DNA of 64,000 nt, from positions 174,151,480 through 174,215,479 of the forward strand of contig CM041083.1 of the NCBI GenBank assembly GCA_023079485.1, given 5' to 3'. Under the pieces are notes generated by a model that saw nothing but the letters and a program-made list of their open reading frames with translations, searched no databases and was not told the DNA's origin. The position numbers and the translations under genes were made by a program. Below are positions 46,077-58,262 of the stretch, in pieces (position 1 is the first letter of the stretch; each line of letters opens with the position of its first letter). Source of the DNA: Archilochus colubris. Taxonomy: Eukaryota > Chordata > Aves > Apodiformes > Trochilidae.

Positions 46077-47748
46077 AAATCTGTAATACTATTATGTACA
46101 GTCTGGGGGTACTGGTTTGGGGAGCTGGCATTTCAAGGGGAACAAGAAAAGGGCTTCCACTGGATTAGGCAAGGGAGAAGAAAAGAATCTTATTTTGTTA
46201 GAGTCTTGAGGCTGCTTGGCTAGTGCTAATCCACAGCTTGATATGTGTGGAATTGCCTGGAGCCGTAGTGAAGGTGCTCTGCCCAGACTGAGAGGTGTCT
46301 GCACACCACCAGGTGATGTACAAGGAGCTTGGTCTTGTTTGTAAAGCAGGACTGGAAAGATGGGGCTGTTGCCCTCTCCTAAGTACTGCTGTCATCTCTG
46401 TTCTCTTAGCACTTCAGTAGAACCCAGATATTTGGTGGCCTCTGAGACCCCTGCATTCCCACGGAGTGGCCTGCTAAGGATTCAGCTGAATGGTGGCTTG
46501 TGCCTCAAGGTGACATCTCAAGAGGAGGCTAAACTGAAAAGCTGAGACCCACTGAGAAAAGAAAAACAGTGAGTAAGAGATATATCAGTGTTTAAAATAT
46601 GTAGAAAACACAACACAAAGAAATTCAGTGTAGGTAAAAATAAGCCAGTCCTCTAGAGGTGATGTAAGGTCTCCTCCCACAGAAAGGAGAAACTGGTGGA
46701 GCAGTAAGCTTGAAAAACTGGGATGGGGGACAAGTAAGGGAGATGAGACAGCTCTGACGAGCCTTGTCTGACAACTGATCATATGAGAGATTAGGTGCTG
46801 TAATGTGGAGTACAAACAAAACAAGCCAATGAACTTTTCCAGCTGAAGAGTCAGAAGGGGTAAATCACAAAGAAGGAAAGCCCTGTTTTCACACCAGCTT
46901 CTGGCACAGAATGGACTGAACCCATCCTGTGCTATAAAGCACAAACATATACAAGCACAAAGCACCTTACGAGAACTCCAGGGCTGCACAATTCAGCTCT
47001 TCCAAGTTACACTGAGAGTCAAGATTCCTTCTGGATTTTTAACTTAATCATAATTTCCTGTGTCTATCTCCTGGCATAGTCTTTAATTTCCTGATAGAGG
47101 GCTCAAAAGCACTGCTTACTTCAGTGTACAGGATCAACACATCCTTCTTCCTTCTCCTGTGCCAAATCTGGCTGCTTGTTCTGACCATTTTCTACATGTC
47201 TAGCCAGCATCATTCTCTCATTTTCAGCTCTCCTATCTCAGGTTCCAGTTTCCTCATTCAGCAGGTCCTCCAGTAACTTCTCATTGCAAACTCCCCATTT
47301 GGTTTTCACTGGAACCAGTCATTCCCACTTGGCACTATAGCACTTTTGTTTTGCTATCAGTTCCTCTTTGCTGCTAGTTCTTCCCATTTGTCATTCCCCA
47401 GCTTCACTTGTGCTTCGGGTAATCTCTCCAGATTAGCTCCATGGTCTGGTCTCCTTCTGGAGCTGCTTGTCTGATATCAGTATTTTTCCCAGTGTGAATC
47501 TGCTCAATTATACCCAATTGTCTGGTGCAGAATGGCTCTTTGTCAGGTGGTCCCCTGCCTTTCCTTAAGCCAGGGGCTGTCCCCATCTCTTTCTCTAGTC
47601 TCAGGCTTTTTTGGTAATTCTTTGCCTTCTAGTTGTCCTTCCTATTTTCTATACAGTTTCAATTTCTGTCTCTTTATCTTGCTTACTCCAATCATCGAGC
47701 ATGGGAATATCTGATACAGCCTTGCAGAGGAAGAGACAGGATATTTAT
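46077..47748. other. unique sequence, 1.7 kb
   Basis: No gene or repeat was recognised. A 134-codon minus-strand open frame (46585-46989) resembles nothing I know and is probably chance. Confidence 0.4.
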
Positions 47749-48113
47749 AGGATCATAGAATGTCAGGTTGGAAAAGACCTCAAGGATCATCTGGTCCAAC
47801 CCTTCTAATATTATTGTTTATATGAGATGTCTCAGCACCCTGTCAAGCAGATATTTAAAAATTTCCAAAGTGGGGAAATCCACCACTTCCCCTGGGAAAC
47901 TATTTCAATGTCTGACTGTCCTCAAAATGAAAAATTTTCCTCTTGTGTTCAGTCAGAATCTCCCCAGGAGCAACTTGTACCATTGCTCCTTGGCTTGTCC
48001 ATGTGACTCCTTGTAAATAGGGAGTCTCCATCTTCTTTGTAGCTCCCCTCTAAGTACTGGAACATCATAATAATGTCTCCTCTAAGCTTTCTCTTCTCAC
48101 AGTTGAGCAAACT
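47749..48113 (-). mobile_element. CR1 LINE 3' fragment, divergent subfamily
   Basis: The left edge is the 3' end ('aggatcatagaatgtcaggttggaaaag'). Read on the minus strand, coding remnants include EKRKLRGDIIMMFQYLEGSYKEDGDSL (48095-48015), a Leu-Leu-Leu-Gly region, and a FQGKWWISPLWKFLNI-like end. The frame is broken in several places. It is older than the J/E-like copies and of a different subfamily. Confidence 0.88.
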
Positions 48114-49389
48114 CTTTTTTTTGTTTTTTAGAGTGAAGAAAATAATAGGTGAAGTAAATAGTCCATCCTCTCCTTTGGTCAAGGGTGGAGGCTTTCTTAT
48201 GGCTTCCAATGCTGCTCAGACTCCCTGGATTTCTTGTGATCTTTACCCACGTGGGCAAGCTATAAGCAAGGGCTTGGGATCCTGGGGTAGTGGGGAGTCA
48301 GTGAAGAAGGGGTGCCTGAAACAAACTCTGCCAAGAGAATGCACATCTGTCTGTTTTCTTCATGCAGAAATCACCTGTGTCAGAGGCAGGGGCTATATGG
48401 TTGGTGAAGCACCACGTAGCATTAAAATTACAACTTCTGAAATGTAAAAGGCTGCAAATGACAGTGTTGTTCTTCTTGCCCCACTACCCAGAGCTTTCCC
48501 TCTGCAGGGAGCAGGCAGGGACCCTCTGTCTCCACTTGGACTGGCACAGCCCTGTTACTCTATTGGTGCCAACCTTGCAGCCCTGCTGCTTTTGGACTGG
48601 CACAACAGGTTGTCTGTTCATCCCCTGAAAATTCCAGTGTTATTCTCTGTCTCTGTCTTCCCATGGTTGGGTTGGGGTTGCATTACACCCTGTGGCAATT
48701 TTGAGGGAAGAAGTGGAGAAAGTAGTGATCCTAAGATGAAGTGCATGGCTTTACATCTATTTTGGGAGCCTGAGAGATAGTCCCAAGTGGGATCCAACAC
48801 TGAAGATCTTCTCTATTTTTGCATGTGTTCTTTACAGCTGTTCCTAAAGTAATTAGGGCATAAATCAATCTTCTTTTAAGGTTGATATTTTAGTTGCTGT
48901 TCTTCTTTATAATACTTTGGAATGAAAATTCATCGTATCTTGGTGGAAAGGTGAAATAACTTTTTTTTTAAAGCTAAATACTGGGATTAGAGACACATTT
49001 CACTTATTTTTAGATGTAGAGAGCATAGTTTAATTGATCAGAAATGGTAATGACCAGGTAAGAACTGTTTACTTTCTGAATCTATGCCAAGAAGATGGCA
49101 GTGAGCACCTTGAGTAAGCTCTCTAAATTGCCCTGAAAGGGTTTTGTAAGTGCCTGTCAGACTTATTGATTCTAGATACAAACTTAGCTAGAATTCCACT
49201 TTATCTGAATGTGGCAGTTCAAGCAGTGTCCTGTCAGCCTTTTAAAGAGCCTCACACCAGCTATTCTTACATTCTGATTACAAACTGTAAGTTCAAGGGA
49301 GCTAAGGGTTAGCTGAACAAGCTACTTGCTACCCAGGGCTGCAGAACTGGCTTTTTATCCAGGTGTAAGGTCTGTGTTTTCTGGTACTT

Positions 49390-49425
49390 ATAAAGTTCCT
49401 ATGAATAATAAAGTTCCTGTGAATA
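49390..49425. repeat. 18-bp tandem duplication
   Basis: ATAAAGTTCCTATGAATA is followed directly by the same unit with one A-to-G change. Confidence 0.95.
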
Positions 49426-50760
49426 TTTGTCTCCCAACAAAACTGCTCTTGTTCCCTTGAGCTTTGGTTTGGAGGTTGGAGTATTAGATGCTATTTTAGG
49501 TAGTCTGAGCATAGCCCTAAGCAAGTGCTTATTGTATTAGCAGGTAGCAAATGGCTGGAATTAGTAATGATACTAAGTATGTGGTGTAGTTTTTATAAGC
49601 TTTCAGAAGTTCACTGTTAGCCTAGTACTGTAAAAGTTTAAAAAAATACCATACATACATGGAAATATGGCCATACTTCCAATCAGCCCTTTTGAGAGAG
49701 TGGTCAAAGAGCGAAGTCAAGGAGGGAGTGCTTGAGTTAGTGTAGTCTGAGAGATAAACAACAGAGCAGATGTTTCAGATATTACCTGCTTGACAACCAG
49801 AATGTTTGCCAGGTATCAAGAAAGATGAATATACAACAATCAGTTAGGCTAATAATTTTTATTTATCAGTGAGAAAGCTTACTGTGCTGTTCCATGTCAA
49901 TAGGCTACTGATGTAACGTAAAGTGAGTTTTGTTTTCATACATGGGTGGTGACATCTTCTGCGCTCCTCCAAAGCAGCAACAACAAAAACAACAGGAGAC
50001 AGCTGGAAAGCTGAAGTGAGCATTGGGTCTGACAGTGAGGGGAAGGTCTGCACAGGTCATCACATCATGGCAATGCCATTCTGCAGGAGCAACACTCTGC
50101 TCTCCCATTCAGGGACCTCCAAAACAAGGAAAGTTCTTGAGCCAGTCCTGGGGCTGGTGGCTGAGAGCTGAAGGCAAACCAGGAGCCATCCTTGTGGTGT
50201 AGGTCATGGAGACTTTTGCTTGGGAATGCTTCTTGTTCCACAGGTGCAACCTCCAGGTTGGCAGGATTGGGAAAATCTGCAGGACAAATGAAGCCCAAAG
50301 AGCTCTCTTACATGAAACATATGTATGAACCAGACTTAGAACTTCCCTAAAACTGGAGTTATTCACTGAGGTTTTGCTTTGGGCCCCTCTCAGTGTTGAG
50401 TTTTTCTTACATTTGGACTGTGTGGGTCAATACTAGATTTTTAAACACTAGAGAGCACCTATGTTTAATTACTGAAGGAGACAATTTTGATTTATTTTTA
50501 GGGAAAAAAGTTAGTATAAAGATGCGTTTAAAGCTGTCTGTCCAGATACCGTCCTTTGGCATAATTGCAAATATATTAATGACTGGTTTACTGATTTTTG
50601 TCAGCCTTTCTGATGACTTGTTAGCAAATGGGCTGCTCCTTCACAGGCTAACAGTGATTTGTTCAGCAAATAAAGGTGATGGGATTGTTTCCTAAGTGCT
50701 CAAAATAGAAGAGATTTCAGGTATCACTATTTTAAAAAGTCAGTTCTAGTCCCATTGTGC

Positions 50761-50800
50761 TTTGCTATTTTTACTTTGTATTTGCTATTATTACTTTGCT
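50761..50800. repeat. 20-bp tandem duplication
   Basis: Two adjacent 20-bp units beginning TTTGCTATTWTTACTTTG, 17/20 identical. Confidence 0.85.
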
Positions 50801-51395
50801 CTTACAATTATTTGTACTTTATAATCATTAGGAATATTGCTATAATAGTGGTAAAATCAGTAACATGAGTAGATTTATTGATGAATATTAATATTTTAAA
50901 TATCCTCTTTTACTTTCAGAGCATCTGGATGTCCCAGATAAGTTGGAACCCCACTTCATGGGACATTATGTAGGCAAAGAACAAATTCTAATTTCTACTA
51001 CAAAAATTTTGTGCTCTTTACTTAGGCTGTGTTTTAAAAAAATCTATAATCTTGTAACAAATTCTGCCTATGATGTTTTTTCAATGGAGGCAACATATTT
51101 ATCTTAAAAACATCTTGCTGCATTGAAAGCAGGGTAAGTGTCAAGTAGAGGAGAAAACTCCAAGCTATTTCTTTACAAAATACTTCTGGGCAGGATAGGA
51201 AAGGGTTTCACACAAATGTTAAGTGTGGTAGCTTTGATGAAGCTCTGGCAGATGTGTCTAGCATCACCCATCCTTGCAGCTGCATCTGCAGGGGGACCAC
51301 AAACTCTTGTCTTTGCTGTCATGTGAAGCAGCAGAAGAAGGGGATTGCTGCTACAATGCCTCCCCCTCCCCTGCTGTGGGAGAAGGTTCTGATTC

Positions 51396-51421
51396 TGCTC
51401 TCTGAGGTTGCTCTCTGAGGT
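51396..51421. repeat. 13-bp tandem duplication
   Basis: TGCTCTCTGAGGT is repeated perfectly in tandem. Confidence 0.95.
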
Positions 51422-51485
51422 CATCTTCAGCTCCATCTGTTCCCAAGAGCTGCAACTTACAATTGCACATTCTCTTGCCCTTCCG

Positions 51486-51507
51486 CCCCCCCCCCCCTTT
51501 TTTTTTT
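51486..51507. repeat. C12-T10 pyrimidine run
   Basis: Twelve C followed directly by ten T. The complementary G12 run could support G-quadruplex formation. Such junctions are also prone to sequencing error. Confidence 0.95.
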
Positions 51508-54500
51508 CTGGTGACAGAACCTGATTCCTCCAGTCACCAGGTCACTGAACATTTTAGGATGGTTTCTTTCCAATTTCTCATGTTCAGGCTGTTCCACTTT
51601 GCACACACTGATTGAAGGAGTGAAGTCGGTCTGGATCCCTCCATCCCCACTTAAATGCTCTGATACTCACTCCATAGGGTCAGTCCCTGGTCCTTGCTTC
51701 CTCCCATGGAGCACTGAGCTGTTTCACAGTGAGGAACATCCTTACCAGGAACTGAGGGAGACCTCCTCATGGCTCTCTCAGGACCCTTGGGCTGCTCTGC
51801 TTGTCCTGGCCACGAACTCCAACACAACCCAGCTGTAGGTCACTCTATCTATGCAGTATTTTCATTAGCTTAATTAACTCCCAGTTGTTCTGCCAGTATA
51901 TTTGGGCTGATTAAAAACAATCTGAGTCTCACAGCCTTAGCAAATGTTAGGTAACTGCTCAGCTTTGTGTGCTGTCTGGTCTCTCCTCTGCCTTCCATGC
52001 AGCAGCTACACTTAAGAGACAGTTGGTCTAATAAAAGCATTCTCTATCTCTGTTTAAGTGGAGATTAAATAGAGGTATGTGTATCCCTTACTTAAGTAGA
52101 CTTTATCCTGTATTTGTTGGAATAATACTAGATTACCTCTCGAACAAAGGAATTTGAGATGCATCTGAGTGCTTTTGTTGACAATCTGACAGCCACTGTG
52201 TGTTCCGTCCTGCAGTCCCATTGTACCAGTACCTACAATGTCCTGGCCAGTCCTTCCTCCTGATGTCCCCTCTGAACTGCCTGTGCTGCTGCTTGGCACA
52301 TTCACCAATTGAATTACTTGATTCCTTTCATTTGACTTTTATGGACTGGATTCAAGCTGCTATTACTAACTCTATATTTTGAGATAAATCGTGGAAAACG
52401 ATAGCACCAAAATGTCAAATTTAGAAGAAAGTGGGTGGAAACCTGAAATTTGTCACTTCAGCTTACTGCTTCAGCTGGCACTGAACTGGAGCTTTCAACT
52501 CCCCTCTCCCTCTCTCCCTCCCTCACCTCCTTCGTGGCAGAAGAGTGTGACTGTGCCTAAATCTGATGCTGTGACGAGGTCTCCATGAACTCCTCTTGCC
52601 CAGCCCTGGGTGGAACACAGTGTACGGAAGGGCTGTTGCACAAAGATGAGCACCTAACACTTGCAAATGTTACATCCAGCTATGGTTACAGGGGGAGGGT
52701 TTCCATGATGCATTCCTGGTCTTCTGACATAGTTACAACAATTGATATGCATACTGAGGTTGAGGTGGGGTGATATTGGGTGATTAGCAGGGGTTTTGGG
52801 CAAAGCAGCTTCCACTCGTGCACCTCACTGCCCCCTGCTTGCTGGGGATGCTGTGGTGTGGGGCTGCCCTTCTCTGGGTAGCAGCACTCCCAGGATGTAA
52901 CCTCAGAGCCTGCCCTGGTTCCTTGTTGCTTGAGAGGAGTGTTTTGCTCTAAGGCAAAGGTTTTGTTTGTGGTTCAGAGAGAATATGAAAGCCAATTTGG
53001 GGGTGTGATATAAGCAGAAGCAGAGATACGGTGGGACTGGTGGTTTGAGAAGAGGATGATGTGAGAAAAGGCTCAAAGCCTGCTGGAAACCAGTAGGGGT
53101 AGCCACACCAAGTACACGGATGCTCTGGAAGAACCACTTGCCAAGCAGCCGTGCTGTGTGTGGTCCAGATGCAGGAACCTGATTGGTGCCATTGGATGGG
53201 GATTACCAGCTCCTGGGGGAGGTCTGGTGGGTGTCCCCTCTACAAGGCCCTCATTCTACATGCTGTGAACAAAAACCTAATGTCTTCCAACTATTTAATC
53301 TCAAGCCACACCTTGGACATCTTAGCCAGCAGCTCCTTGTGACAGCAGCCCAGAATGAACTCTGCCTGCCCTCTTTCATTCCCTCCTGAACAGCATATCT
53401 TGCTTCTCTCACCACCTGGGAAGGCTAAGCTAAGTGTCTCAGTTAAAATTATAACTCCATTTCTTTCACACAGCCCTGACAGAGCTCTGAGGGTCATGGT
53501 AACAACCTAGACCTTGTGGCACATGCCAGGAATAAGACATGATGCCACTGTGATGTGCCTGACATGCTCCATCAGTTGTCCATCCTGCCCACTGCTAGTG
53601 GGTCCTCAGCTATGACATGTATCTGGTTTGAGGACTGTGCTTCAAGACTAAAGTGGACCTTCCACAAAAGTGGAAGGGGATTCAGAAGAAAGCTGTTACA
53701 GTAGTCAGTGGTCTAGAAATTTTCTTTCTCTGAATAAAAACTGAATGACAGGGATGACTTCACAGAAAGAAAAGAGTAGTGGGGCGCAGAGGGCATGGTA
53801 AGAGCCTTCAGATATCTGTGAGACTGAGGCATAACAGGAGGATAGGTTGGGCTTAAAGAGCACAAAATCTTGAGGTTAGATCAGCAGTGGGAATAGTGAT
53901 GTGCTGCAGGAGGTGGTAGGGGAAACTGTGGATCCACAGCTTTTGGTATAGGGTGGACACTCAAAAGTATGGAGAGAATGGTGACCTTTCTTTGGAGAAA
54001 CTTAATGACTGCCCCTGTGATTCTGTGTGAGAAAAATGGGTGAACAGAATTTGAAGCTGAGTGTGGGAAGTGGTTTCATAGGTGTGGGAAGTGAACAGAA
54101 ACTGAATGAGGATGGTGCACCAGAACACCCGGAGCAGATTGACATGCTCACATACTAGAAGTCCTCCTTAAAAGTACATGGCAATACCTCCCTAGCTTTT
54201 GAAGTCTTTTCCTTCATGTCATCCTTGCACTCACAACAAGTTTTAGGAACACTACTGTGGCTTCTGTGGAAAAGGTATGTTGCAAGCCACTGTGTGTGGG
54301 TACTAAGCTGAACTTCCCCAAAATGTGGGTTGTGTGGACTCAGTGTTTCAGCTTACTCACATATACTGAATCAGGGCCAGAAATAAATCAGATGAAGACC
54401 CAGTGTGGGTAATTTTTTGGCCTTATGTAAGATTTGGTGCAGTTGGCTGTAAAGTCCATCTTGTAAGAGCAGAATTTGTGTATTGGGAAGCAGGGGCAGT

Positions 54501-55219
54501 GAGTTTTAGAAGCAGACATCTCAGCTTTGGAGCTGTATGAAGTCTGTGAGTAAATGATGCTATACTGTGTTTTATTAGCTGGGAACAAGAGTGTGAACAG
54601 CCCCCATATTACAGAAGTTTCTGGAATTTGTCCTTTTATCTGAGAACTTTTATCTCCCTCACACTGTGACATGGATTCAAAATTTGGCAGGATGGTGGTC
54701 TTGCATTAGGAATGTACCTTTGTCTCTGTGTGAAAACCTGCTGGTGATTGCAAAACTCTCATCCACTTATGAAAAGCTGGCCTTGTGACTTAGATCCATA
54801 AAAGGTTTGCTCCTTTCCATATGAGAGTGCTGAGGGGATGCATTGACAGATCAAACAGGGATTCTTCCCCAGCCTGACTGCTGCCTCCCTTGACACATCC
54901 ATGTCCAAACACAGACTCTATGAGTAGCAACTCTGCTTCTTTTGCAGTTTCAATGCTCTTGCCATGATGGGGTAGGGGGAAGATTTGGAAGATCTCAGTG
55001 AGAAAGCTGGTTGGGGAAATTTAGGTTAGATGGGTTGGATAGCCAGCAGGAAGGGATTGAAGGGGAAAGGGAAGGTTTAGAACGAATCCCTGGATGCTTG
55101 ACAGAATGGTGGGTTTGTGGGGTGATTTAGATATAAAAAAGAGCCACAGAAAGAAAGCCATGACCTGTGGGTCTCATTGTTTAAGGAGCGCGCAGTGCAC
55201 TTTCACTCTCTCTTCCTTT

Positions 55220-55255
55220 GATCCATGAAAATAAATGGATCCATGAAAATAAATG
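55220..55255. repeat. 18-bp perfect tandem duplication beside a CR1
   Basis: GATCCATGAAAATAAATG occurs twice, followed by the related ATTGGATAAATGGATT, only 20 bp before the 5' end of the CR1 at 55276. It may be slippage or filler connected with that insertion. Confidence 0.95.
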
Positions 55256-55275
55256 GATTGGATAAATGGATTTGG

Positions 55276-55624
55276 GGGGGACCTCATCGCTGTCTACGGC
55301 TACCTGAAGGGAGGTTGTGGCCGGGTGGACGTTGGTCTCTTTTGCCAGACGACTTTCAACAAGACAAGAGGGCATGGTCTTAAGTTGTGCCAGGGGAAAT
55401 TTAGGTTAGATATTAGAAAGAATTTCTTTACAGAGAATTCTGGCATTGGAATGGGCTGCCCAGGGAAGTAGTGGATTCTCCATCCCTGGAGTTATTTAAA
55501 AAGAGACTGGATGTGGCACTCAGTGCCATAGTCTAGCAACCACAACGGTGGTAAAAGGGTTGGACTCGATAATCTCTGAGGTCCCTTCCAACCCAGCCAA
55601 TTCTATGATTCTATGATTCTATGA
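55276..55624 (+). mobile_element. CR1 LINE (J/E-like), nearly clean 3' copy
   Basis: It begins after a G7 run at a [26 protein letters not shown] position. The 55253-55471 frame continues through [40 protein letters not shown], with a small deletion where the family has [10 protein letters not shown]. The 3' UTR carries the subfamily mark 'cactcagtgccatagtct' and ends in three ATTCTATG-type repeats. It is 5' truncated, with no RT domain. Preservation suggests a recent insertion. Confidence 0.95.
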
Positions 55625-55820
55625 AATTAAATATAAATAAATGCATTCCCTGAATGTGTACACAGGAAGATAAGGAGCTAAAATAAATGCATCTAAACAA
55701 ACACTGCTCCCCCCATCATGAAGGGGGAGAGATTTTTACTATTTTTAAAAAGATGGTATTAGCAATCAAAACACATTATTTATATACCATTGTACTTGTA
55801 GAAGATGTATCAGAGCAGGG

Positions 55821-55885
55821 TAGTTATCATTATTGCTACCCTGAAGATGAAACTGAAGTGAAGACTGCCCAAAGGTCACCAGGGA
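55821..55885 (+). mobile_element. possible MIR-core fragment
   Basis: The order 'tagttatcattattgctacc', 'gaagatgaaactgaagtg', 'ctgcccaaaggtcacc' resembles the MIR stretch 'gtactattattatcccc', 'agatgaggaaactgaggc', 'cttgcccaaggtcacac'. The match is weaker than at 43537. It sits inside a 110-codon open frame (55687-56019) that is likely fortuitous. Confidence 0.35.
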
Positions 55886-57892
55886 TGGAATCAATTTCAT
55901 ATCACCATATAACTTCCCCTGGACCAGATACCTACACTCTCTTTATAGAAAATGGAGGGCAATTGGTACTTGTTGTGACTGACTCACTTGACCTATTTCA
56001 GACATCTCCTTTAAGGTGAGGTGAATCTCAACTTAGAAAGAATTGTTTCTCTGCACTCATACCAAGGGCAGCCCTTGAGTGGCTATTTAAGCTGGAAATG
56101 TCTACTCTGTAGAGGTATACAGTCAGGTGGAACAAGCCCTATCCCTCAGCCAGGGTGGGTGCCAAAAACATGGGAAAATGTTGCCCTGAGCCCGGGCACC
56201 ATGCTGGGCAGGATGAAATGTGGCAGCCCCTACAGACTGACTTTGCAGAAGATGGACGATGCCTGTCCCCATGCCTGGCTGGAGGATGACACTCAGGAGC
56301 AGGGAGGAACATGCTCCTCCACGTCAGACTTTTCTCCAGGAGCACCTTATGCTCCTTCTCCTGGCTCTCTTCAGCATCTCCTATCTCTGGCAGCTCCTTG
56401 TCCAACATGAGACAGCAAAAACCCAGAACTATCCCACACTTCTTCCCACAGCTACGTCTATGTTCAGACAGACCTCTTCTGTCCTCCACTCCAGGCTCTA
56501 GCTTGTACAACAAACAAACTGAGAGCAGAGGAGATGCATCCAGCAGCACAGCATAGATTACTTTCCTGAGCTTTCTTTTTTTTAGTTGGATCCCATATAA
56601 ATATTTTCCCAATCTACCAACTCCAGAAACACTGTGATTGGGAAATGGTGTTTTGCTTTCCCTGTCTTTCTCTGTACGCCTAAGGGGGAAAGGGAAGTGG
56701 AGACCCGTATGCAGTCTTACCCTCCTTGTTATTCTTACATGTGTTTGATATTTTCCATTAATTCCTGTTTTTTAGAGTTTCAGTGCCTTTGTTTTCCTTT
56801 CCTCTCTTTTGGGGAGGCTGATGGGGAGGACTATGTTATTATTAGGTTTGGCATTACTAGATTAATTTTTTTCTTCCCTGCCTCTGTGTGATTGGGATTT
56901 GGTTTTTTCCTGCCTCTGCATTGTAATGTTGTATTTGTTTTTACAGTCAGCACCTTGCTGTGCAGTTGTTCGAAGGAGAAGGAGAGCAAGCACGTTCCTT
57001 GGCTCTTGTTTTATGAGAGGTTTTTACTTCCCCTCCATGTGTTAGTAACCTTGTACACTTTTGTCTCTTGTCCTTTTACTTCTCTTCCTCCCCCTTTGGA
57101 TAGATGAGAACTAGTTCCCTCTTCAGGACTGTGTTGGTGTTAGGGTTTTCAGGTCAGATTGGACTGACTAAGAGTAATGATTGCTGAGAGAAATTTTCAT
57201 CTGAGAAATGCCAACAGCTGCCACCACCACTACCCCATGGCAGTTTGTAAGTACTGGAATTAGCTCTGATGTTGGGGAAGTGAAAAACCTGTGAACCTTC
57301 TGTCAATATTCACTCCATCTAAGATGTTTTATGAGCAGCTGCAGGTAGAATCTACATTTTTGGGGTTAAACAAAAGAATTTACCCAGCTCAGTTCTCAGT
57401 GTTGCCGCTTTAGGGCTTGAGAGGAGGGCTGCTGCCTGCATCTCCCACACCCACTGAGCACGACCACCTCAGCTCCACCTGAAACCAGCTTTTTTGGCTA
57501 CACATTCCTTTCACACTGCAGAACAACATGTTCCCTCTGCAGGCCCAGCCCTTGGGTTTTTGTTCAGCCAGGCTTCCACGGATGGTGGTACAAGTCTCTT
57601 TGCATAGAGAGTGGGTGATAGAGCCTCCCACGTGCAAACCTCTCCATGGACTGGTGCCAACCTTCTTCAGAAATCAGGTCTCTCCTCCTCCTCACTCCTG
57701 GAAAAGCACCCTCCCTCCAGACTGCCTGAGCACTTCTGGGGGCTGAGACTGCCCTGAGCACCTGAAGAAGCTGAATCAGTGCTGGTACAACCCTGCTTGT
57801 CATTAGCAGCAGGGGCACTGCCCAGGTCTGCTACCTCTGGGGACTCTGTGTGCTGTGCTGCCTTAGACAGGCTCTGAGCAGAGGCACATTAG

Positions 57893-57911
57893 AGGGGGGG
57901 GTGGGGGGTGG
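57893..57911. repeat. G-rich run
   Basis: A run of G8-9, T, G6, T, GG: potential G-quadruplex sequence on the plus strand. Confidence 0.85.
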
Positions 57912-58145
57912 AAATCATTGCCACTGGAGCAAAACTTCCTGGATTTGTAAATCCATCTACCTACTTGGATGACCCTAATCACCTTAACATCTGTATAATT
58001 AAATCCGATTTCTAACTTATCTTTTTCTCAGCCCACCTTAAACTCCTTGCCCTGCTTGATTTCACTTGTTTGCCTATCAGTTATCATTTGGCTCTATGAA
58101 GCATCTGGGAATCCAGTTTTTAGAAGGTGAAGTGTATATTGTCCC

Positions 58146-58262
58146 CCGAAGGGAGGGAGCTCTGGGAGGCAGGATGGCAGCCAGCTCTTTCCTGGCAGCC
58201 CTGGGAATGCCGACGTGGAGCTGCCAGTCGGTGGGTGGGCGTAGCGCAGCTGCCTCCTTCGG
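58146..58262. promoter_or_regulatory. small CpG-rich patch
   Basis: About seven CpG dinucleotides fall in 117 bp, in DNA that is otherwise nearly CpG-free. The patch is too short for a classical CpG island and shows no TATA or initiator. It may be an unmethylated regulatory site or an old GC-rich remnant. Confidence 0.25.

Larger units (their letters stand above)
48114..55219. other. unique sequence, 7.1 kb
   Basis: No gene was recognised. Small direct duplications lie at 49390, 50761 and 51396. A C12-T10 tract is at 51486-51507 and a CT-rich stretch at 52498-52530. 53670-53960 vaguely resembles old LINE sequence, but I could not support it. Confidence 0.45.

Noticed and set aside
50925..51040. 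Possible ancient amniote repeat ('cccagataag ... gaaccccac ... caaagaac')
   Set aside because: The resemblance to a common reptile repeat is too loose and is not supported by coding or terminal structure.
53670..53960. Possible very old LINE (L3/CR1-like) remnant
   Set aside because: A few words such as 'cttcagatatctg' and 'gctgcaggaggtggt' recall LINE 3' regions, but I could not follow a continuous alignment or a recognisable end.
56021..56612. Overlapping open frames of 129 (plus) and 157 (minus) codons
   Set aside because: Both strands open over the same DNA with no family resemblance, most easily explained by locally stop-poor composition.
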